A stretch of DNA of 64,000 nt from Reticulitermes speratus. Taxonomy: Eukaryota; Arthropoda; Insecta; Blattodea; Rhinotermitidae. The notes under the pieces are model-generated. The model made no database searches and had not been told where the DNA came from. It was given only the letters and a program-made list of their open reading frames with translations. The DNA lies in NCBI GenBank assembly GCA_021186555.1, contig JAJKFL010000006.1, forward strand, positions 33,105,478 through 33,169,477. Direction: 5' to 3'. Positions 57,980-64,000 of the stretch are shown here, one piece after another. Within the stretch, counting starts at the first letter, position 1. Each line of letters opens with the position of its first letter. The translations under genes were made by a program, and so were the position numbers.

Positions 57980-59370
57980 TTTTAACAAGTATGTGTAATA
58001 ATGCCTGGTTGTCCATCCATCTTTCATACCTTTTTAAGGCACTTTAGCTTGAATTCAGTTATGCATATCTTTAGACATATGAGGTGTATAACTTCATACC
58101 CTGTACAGTGGAATAGAACAAAATTGTTTTCTTGTCCTTCCAGTTCCAGATAAATTGGAAAATTATTGAAATGTTTGTAGTGTTTACCGCATGGTGCCTC
58201 AAAGATTATTCCCATTAATTATCATTTAAACCATGCGTCAGAAGTAAACAATATACATGGAACAAAGATGCTTATGTTTATAAATGTATTTTAGGAAAGC
58301 TATTAGATTTTTAAAAATCAGCTTTGGAGGATTTAAAATTTGGTGTGTGTTATAATTTGCATATGCTTTTTACCATAAACTGAAAGAAAGCTTTATTTTA
58401 GTAATAGAAGTTAGAAAATTTTGAGGTATTATGGACAAAAATATTGAGTACATTGATGCACAATTTTATACATTTATTTAAGTCATTGTTGTCTTAGCCC
58501 CTGTTTGCAAATGTGTATTTGGTGTGTTTCATGAACACATGTGTTGCTTAATGAAATCGAAATTCAGATGATAACTCTGTGAGACTTAGGAATACAGTGA
58601 TATATTTTACCACTTATAAATCCTTTATGGTTTCGTTCATCCACATTTTACCTTTGCTGTAAAATTAAACTTAGTCTACTGTATATTGTGACTGCAAAAC
58701 TGATTAAATATTGAATGATGGTATGACCAACTAAGTACACAGAAGTTATGTCACAATTATATTGTATTGTACTCCATAATAGTTTCGACTTTACACTATC
58801 ATCCTAGTGAGGTCATTGGTACCCCAGGTTTATGTGCATATAGAAGTACAACTAAATGTACAGTGATATAATATATATTAACGATTGTAGCCTAAGATTT
58901 TAAGGTATGCAGATCTACTACTAAACTCTTAATATATAGTATGTTAGAACTGGTAAACCAAGGTGTCTTCAAATGTTAGTTATTTGTGGATATTTTCATA
59001 ATACATGTATTATCTTGCTTGTGCGAGTATCAAACACAATTATCATATCAAGTGCATATATATGACCATTTGTATGGGTGTACTAGTAATTTTAAAGGAC
59101 ATATGAAACTGATTATATTCAACATCCATGTATTGTTAGACATATGTCAGTACCTTACAGCTTGTGGCTCAGCAATAGGGTACAAGTGAGGAGATAGGAA
59201 ATATGTTTCCACAGGCCATGATTAATAGACATGTTGAGGAAATGATGCGCTCATCAGTAGATCGTAATGGAGCAGTATAGGTCCCTTATTTGTTAGACAT
59301 ACCACAAGGTGTTGCAGTTACCTGTCTTTTATCATCAAGAGTTTCTACGAAAACTGTTTTAGCAGTATGA
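57980..59370. other. APN-1 intron
   Basis: AT-rich intron. A degenerate hammerhead-like scrap (minus strand, GATGATAG ... CGAAAC) lies at about 58770-58805. Nothing else is recognised. Confidence 0.45.
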
Positions 59371-59372
59371 TG

Positions 59373-59413
59373 TTATCACAAGAACTAACCTGTAATGACA
59401 AGAGCCCAGTTTC
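59373..59413 (-). repeat. Tandem duplication of a splice-donor region
   Basis: This stretch is a second copy of 59440-59481, which spans the 3' end of the GAMEN exon and its donor. The copy retains AACTGGGCTCTTGTCATTAC and a following AG/GTTAGT. It could act as a decoy donor or as a tiny exon, but Ile-Thr-Gly replaces the Thr-Tyr-Arg needed. Confidence 0.75.
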
Positions 59414-59456
59414 TACAACTCCTATGTTAACAATAAGGTTTATCACAAGAACTAAC

Positions 59457-59758
59457 CTGTATGTAACAAGAGCCCAATTTTCCATGGCACCTGCTGAGAA
59501 ATCAGGTATGGCTGCTTGATCCAGCTTTTCAAATTAAATGAATGTTAGTGAAGTTTTCCATAAACTGTATAATGTCTGGGGTGACAGACAGACCATATTG
59601 TGCCTGTGTCACGGAATCTCCTCTCGCCCAGACGCGATATAGGTGGTGGTCGTCCTCTGTGGCCACGTATTTGAAGTCTGAGACTATAAATGCCACCAGA
59701 TAGGTTGACATTCGTGGTGTTGGCTAATACATCTGTTACTAGACCATCTTCTGGTGAT
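59457..59758 (-). CDS. APN: APN-1 exon 2 (GAMEN exon), two frame breaks
   Basis: Acceptor after a T-rich tract, donor CATACAG/GTTAGT. Three frames are needed. [13 protein letters not shown] comes first, then [19 protein letters not shown] through [11 protein letters not shown], then [20 protein letters not shown] up to LVTYR. Between them, at about 59712-59724 (an ACAC tract) and 59530-59540 (an AT tract), two bases appear to be missing each time. GAMEN is the substrate N-terminus binding loop. All ten downstream exons are open, so the breaks are recent or are assembly errors. Confidence 0.88.
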
Positions 59759-59964
59759 CTGAAAATTTGTCTTACATCAACAGCGTTTTTGACATAATAT
59801 ACTTTGCTATATTTAATAGCATATTAATGAAACAATAAAAATTCTACAAAAACAGAACTAAGTTTGGTACATTTTATATTGCTTTCACCGTGCATTTTCA
59901 CATAGTATTCATAACCAACAAATGCACACACTCAAACTATTTTATGGTTTTATTAGTATCACCG

Positions 59965-60012
59965 AATTCCCCTACGTATGTTTCGGTCGTAGACCATCTT
60001 CAGGGGGTAACA
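59965..60012 (-). ncRNA. Hammerhead ribozyme-like motif, left arm
   Basis: Minus strand: CCCC (60004-60007), CTGAAGA (59997-60003), stem II GGTC-TAC-GACC, GAAAC (59980-59984), ATAC, GTA, GGGG (59969-59972). Stem I CCCC/GGGG and stem II are perfect. Stem III is AC/GT closed by a four-base loop. All core bases of CUGANGA and GAAA are kept. The predicted cut follows GUA. Confidence 0.65.
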
Positions 60013-60516
60013 AGCTACTACACTTCACATCGCATGTTTAATGTGCGTAGAACATTCTTTCTCAGAAGTAAGTTGTAAAAACACATTTAAATTTGTAAAA
60101 TATGTAAAACTGTATAGTAACTTAAGATTTTATCTACGAGTATAAAGTTAAAAGTTAAAAAGTTCAAATAGCAGTGTTGCTACTTGATGCATAAAATCGT
60201 GGTTTTGTATGTGCTGGTGATTATAAGCTGTGTTGTTAGGCGTGCTGTCGTGTTGAGTTGTCAGCTCGTACCACTTAACACGACAGTCACGGGAACAACA
60301 CGCTTATAATCACCAGCACATACAAAACCACGATTTTATGCATCAAGTAGCAACACTGCTATTTGAACTTTTAACTTTTAACTTTATACGATAAAATCTT
60401 AAGTTACTATACAGTTTTACATATTTTACAAATTTAAATGTGTTTTTACAAATTACTTCTGAGACAAGAGTGTTCTATGGCACATTAAACATGCAATGTG
60501 AAGTGTAGTAGCTTGT

Positions 60517-60562
60517 TACCCCCTGAAGATGGTCTACGGACCGAAACATATGTAGGGGAATT
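60517..60562 (+). ncRNA. Hammerhead ribozyme-like motif, right arm
   Basis: Plus strand: CCCC (60519-60522), CTGAAGA (60523-60529), stem II GGTC-TACG-GACC, GAAAC (60543-60547), ATAT, GTA, GGGG (60555-60558). It is the mirror of the left-arm motif, with one extra base in the stem II loop, and is equally intact. Confidence 0.65.
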
Positions 60563-60629
60563 CGGTGATACTAATAAAACTATAAAAAGTTTGAGTGTGT
60601 GCATTTGTTGGTTACTGAATACTAAGTTT

Positions 60630-61300
60630 GGTACAGTTGGTATATCTTTAGTCTAAGGGTGACTTACAGATTGGCTGTTTTAAAATAAAAATTGCAGTTT
60701 TCTTGACTTTTGTGTAAACTTTGGGACTGTTGATTTTATAAATTAAACATCACTTTCTTCGTAAGTAAACTCATCATATGTACGCTGGACATCGTTTTTT
60801 GACATGATTTTTCTGTCCATGTCTTTACTTAGAGCCTTTGCTAAATGAATCTGGTCACTTTACATATAGGTCATGTACACCATGTTTTAAAAATTCCTGC
60901 CCACACTAATGTACATGAACAATTTCCTGCTATTCATTTCTCAATATGTTACTTTGTCTACAGGGTTAAAATTGTGTACTGAATTGTATTGTATTTCATT
61001 TTCATTCTACAAATCCAAAGGGTTACAAAACCACTGGATATAGAACAGGTCAGGAAAGTACGTTATGAGTCTCTGTCACTTCAGATGACTTCCCTTCATT
61101 TCTGAGTTACAGTGAAACTAATATGTGCAATATGTTATTCAGTCAGGGATGCATTAAAGTGTGGTTTATGGGTTGCAACCATGCCGCAAATTCCAGTAAT
61201 GACATAAAAATTCGTTTCGTGTTAAAATGTAGCAAACAATAAATATGTGGAAACGAAGGCATACAAGTTCTGCACTCTTCTGGGATATTATGCGGTCCGG
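60630..61300. other. APN-1 intron with one repeat scrap
   Basis: AT-rich intron. About 61005-61060 resembles the 3' end of element C (ACAAATCC, GGATATAGAACAGGTCA). Confidence 0.45.
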
Positions 61301-61307
61301 ACTCTTG

Positions 61308-61349
61308 ACCCGTGAAGATGGGACCGATATGTTGTCCCGAAACGTCGGT
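61308..61349 (+). ncRNA. Hammerhead-like motif, GUC type
   Basis: GTGAAGA (core C replaced by G), a perfect stem II GGGAC...GTCCC, GAAAC (61339-61343), GTC, GGT. A matching 3' half (CCGAAACGTCGGTAAATT) lies on the minus strand at about 47279-47298. Activity is unlikely with the altered core. Confidence 0.4.
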
Positions 61350-61892
61350 AAACAATTACCACACTATGCAGTGTAATATCCCAGAAAAGCGCAGATCTCA
61401 TTAACATCACTGGGGAAGCCTGAAATCAAGCTTAGAAGTTCATTTAGACAGTGTAATTGATTTGGAATATACACAATAACTTTTACTTGTTACTTTGTTC
61501 TGCAAATCAACCCTTGAAATACAAACAGACATTAAAGTACTTGGAGATAATGGGATAGAATTTTGTTTGAACAGTGTATTCCATTTAGTTGTATTTGTTT
61601 TACAAAACAATCATTGAAATAAAATCCTATATACGATACTTACAAGTATGGTTTACTGAACCAAGTTTCTATAATGTTATTACTTCCCTGTGCATTAGAG
61701 GTTTTTAAGTTGTCACCTATGGTATTGAGTGGCCATTTATATTTTTTGAAACAACAATGTATCTACTGCATACAGTATTTTTTTTCTCATTGGTAGCATG
61801 CTTATGACCTTACTCTTTGTTGTGTACTTAATTCTTCAAATATTTTACCTTTAATGTCAAATATATCTGTACTGTCTACTCTGAATACATAC

Positions 61893-62048
61893 GGATCTGT
61901 TGAATGGTCCAAAGCTGCATTACTAATTGATCTCATATTTGTAGGTCTTCTGATTTTGAGTTGGAAATTAGCTTTTAGTCCAGGTTCATCAAAACATGGG
62001 AAAGCTCTACGGGCATCAGTTGGCTCAAATTGTGTTGTAGCCAGCCAT
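61893..62048 (-). CDS. APN: APN-1 exon 1 in window (N-terminal domain)
   Basis: Acceptor TTTATTTCAG/A, donor GATCC/GTATGT, phase 2 in and out. It reads [18 protein letters not shown], then [17 protein letters not shown] and [13 protein letters not shown]. The [17 protein letters not shown] block is nearly invariant in M1 aminopeptidases and forms part of the substrate-site wall. The preceding signal-peptide exon is not in the window and must lie past 64000. Confidence 0.96.
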
Positions 62049-62294
62049 CTGAAATAAAAATGCATCCATATCTGTATTCTTCAAGGAATATTTAATGAAT
62101 TATAGTTTTACTGCCATTTTGGAGGAACCTGCTGCCTCTCTCTTCAGAGTAGAAGATGAAGGCAGTAGGTTCATCTTAAATTTGCACATTGCCACATTGT
62201 ACAAGACAGTAATTTTCATGGTCAATGCCATGAGAATTTCAAATTTCTCAGATTTTTTAAGTTTGTCATTCATACCCTTTTATGTGACCTGAGA

Positions 62295-62480
62295 TAGCAT
62301 AGTCAGGATAATGCCTAGGCTGTGGGTTGGACGATCTGAGGTTTGAATACCGGCAGGTGCAAGAGATATTTCTCTTCTGCGCAAAGTTCAGGCAGGCTCT
62401 GGAGCCCACCCAACCTCCTATTCATTTGGTACCCTAGTCTTTTCCTGGGGGTAAAGTGGCCCGGGCGTGAAGTCAACCAC
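62295..62480 (+). mobile_element. SINE-like element, fourth type
   Basis: GATAGCATAGTCAGGATAAT (A-box region) and GAGGTTTGAATACCGGCAG (B box) are followed by CAGGCTCTGGAGCCCACCC and TTTTCCTGGGGGTAAAGTGG. Its 3' part is shared with 4426-4570. It lies in the APN-1 intron upstream of the first exon present. Confidence 0.6.
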
Positions 62481-62489
62481 TTTCCCTAT

Positions 62490-62684
62490 AATACCTTCAT
62501 GATATGGAAATGGAGAACTTTTTACTCTTTTATCTAGAAATCTCATGGTCTTCATCCATATACCACAAGATTTCATGACATTATGTGGACATTAATATCC
62601 ATTATATTCATTATGTTAATTTAACGAACCTATTTTGTACTAGTGTAAGGACTACTGCCACCGGGTGAAAACCCAATTGCAGTA

Positions 62685-62736
<52 letters not shown>

Positions 62737-63880
62737 CTATACTTATGCATACTTAAGTGCACAATCTTACAACAGAGTGGGCTTGGATGTTGTATTTGTA
62801 CTATTCTTTGTAACCAAGTTATCTGAAAGAGCCTTACGGTTTATTAGTTCTGATGCAATTGATATTATACAAATTGGGCAAGTTTAAGCCTGGGAAGTTG
62901 TCTTTATCCAGCACTGACAGACTTTATCTCTTTTCCTATAGCAACTTCCTGATTATTAGGCTTAAAGAACTCTTTTACAAGTATAAAGTCTTGTTCTTGA
63001 ACAATCTTGATGACATGTGAAATTATTTGGTTTCTGCAGTCATCTTCTTTCTTGGAGAATTCTGGAATTTAAAGCATAATGTAACTCTGTTTTTCTAAAG
63101 GCAGGAAGATGGTACTGCATTTACATCCATCAATGTGTTGGATTTGTCATCATTTAATACTTTTCAATCAATATATACTCGTAGTTATTCATTACTTAAA
63201 TTCCATATAAAAACCATAGTGCCAAGTGCACTGCCAAATGTGGGCATTACATACTCTTTCTTTAGCATTACAGCGTTTTGTTGTGTCTCTTTTTCTTCTT
63301 GTAACGTCGAGATACATAACATCATGCTATATATGCTTACTTTCATTTTAAGAACTGGTGGTTTCGGTAGGTCACTCAGACCAGCTGTTCATTCCAGTGT
63401 TTATACCATATACAATTTTGTCTTTCTGTTAACTTGAGCCTTTCATTTTTCACTCTTTCTGACCTTACACATGACCAGCTCTAACAAATGATATAGTTGG
63501 TACAACTGTTACTCTGTCTGTCAGTAAGTTAATTCCTGATACTCCACTTCAGAGCTCCACAAAGCAACACCAGCAGACTCTGTTTCCTGCTACTGCCTTT
63601 ACCTCTCTTCAAGTCTTCCCCACTGCCCAAGTATGAAAACTTGTTAACTTATTTATATCATTCTCATTTATTTTAAATCTTTTATCACTTTGTGCATTCA
63701 TTTGAGTGTCTTTGTTTTTTCACAATTAGTTACTCAGTCTGTTGCTGATTATTCCAGCACTAAAAATATTCTTGAGCAGCGTTTTTACAAGATGGTGTTA
63801 CTGACACGTTTCCAACTGTAACCAGCCATCTTGACTTCATGAATCATAATGCACTGTGAGAAGCAAATAATTGCATAGGT
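62490..63880. other. APN-1 5' intron, nothing recognised
   Basis: AT-rich sequence including an AAT microsatellite at 62685-62733. I searched for the missing first exon of APN-1 on the minus strand and did not see one. Confidence 0.5.
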
Positions 63881-63889
63881 GGTAAAGAA

Positions 63890-64000
63890 ATTAGCACGTT
63901 CACGTGCTCCCACCATTGGTCTCTGTCCTGAGCCAAATAAATCCAGTTCACATTCTCCCACCTAATTTAAGGTTCACTTTAGTATTCTCCTCCCATCTAC
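63890..64000 (-). mobile_element. RT family R 3' end, copy 5 (edge)
   Basis: Minus strand from the window edge: RWEENTKVNLKLGG-like residues, then TGFIWLRT and a WW-to-GG-like region. It matches the RWEDNI ... IWLR region of the copy at 48610. It is cut by the window boundary. Confidence 0.6.

Larger units (their letters stand above)
59902..60625. mobile_element. 724-bp near-continuous palindrome with divergent hammerhead motifs
   Basis: The arms run from TAGTATTCATAACCAACAAA to the inverted GGTTACTGAATACTA and pair almost throughout. The central loop is only about 16 bp, near 60262-60277 (between CTGTCGTGTTGAG and CTTAACACGACAG). Each arm carries a well-formed hammerhead-like motif near its outer end, pointing outward. 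It has no coding content and lies in the intron between the GAMEN exon and the preceding exon. Differences between the arms are few, suggesting recent formation or gene conversion. Confidence 0.9.

Noticed and set aside
59457-59758. Programmed ribosomal frameshifting in APN-1
   Set aside because: Two shifts are needed, with no slippery heptamer or pseudoknot seen. Pseudogene decay or assembly error is simpler.

Overview
The window looks like AT-rich arthropod nuclear DNA, most likely from an insect with a large, repeat-laden genome. A cockroach or another polyneopteran is my inference. The evidence is long introns with GT/AG splice sites, no operons, abundant degraded non-LTR retrotransposons, tRNA-derived SINEs, TIR elements and microsatellites, and an aminopeptidase N (APN) locus of the insect midgut type. 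No bacterial genes, CRISPR arrays, rRNA genes or functional tRNA genes were seen.

The only host genes are two tandem zinc aminopeptidase N (M1 family) paralogues on the minus strand. The right-hand gene (APN-1) has 13 exons in the window, from 62048 down to a stop at 28839. They cover the end of the N-terminal domain, the GAMEN loop, HELAHQWFG plus the downstream Glu, the catalytic Tyr exon, the beta domain, the ERAP1-like helical domain and a hydrophobic GPI-type tail. Its signal-peptide exon must lie beyond base 64000. Splice phases agree across all 13 exons. The left-hand gene (APN-2) begins with a signal-peptide exon (3668-3190), continues with exons at 1571-1414 and 540-245, and runs off the left edge. 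Both genes carry small indels in their N-terminal coding exons: two in the APN-1 GAMEN exon, and two or three in APN-2. They are either decaying or the assembly has errors there.

Everything else is introns, the spacer between the genes (about 3.7-28.8 kb) and mobile DNA. Three CR1/L2-like non-LTR elements are visible (11.6-14.1 kb plus; 20.6-16.8 kb minus, with a second element nested in it; 44.5-42.1 kb minus). Other retroelement remains are five 3' ends of one RT family, one further RT tail and a Jockey-like fragment. There are several SINEs, hAT-like and mariner-like MITEs, a 62-bp minisatellite, and a 2.6-kb GC-rich composite retroelement (22279-24895) with alternating long and short internal tandem repeats.

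The most interesting signal is a dispersed set of hammerhead-ribozyme-like motifs: CTGANGA, a stem II hairpin, GAAAC, then A(C)ATGTA, often with a matching stem I. They lie on both strands at about 1.75, 1.85, 3.77, 21.9, 30.5, 40.5, 60.0, 60.5 and 61.3 kb. Several sit as divergent pairs in the two arms of foldback elements; the largest foldback is a near-continuous 724-bp palindrome at 59902-60625. One motif lies about 480 bp downstream of a Penelope-like GIY-YIG endonuclease fragment (39.65-40.5 kb). This supports a Penelope-like or retrozyme-like origin for the whole set.
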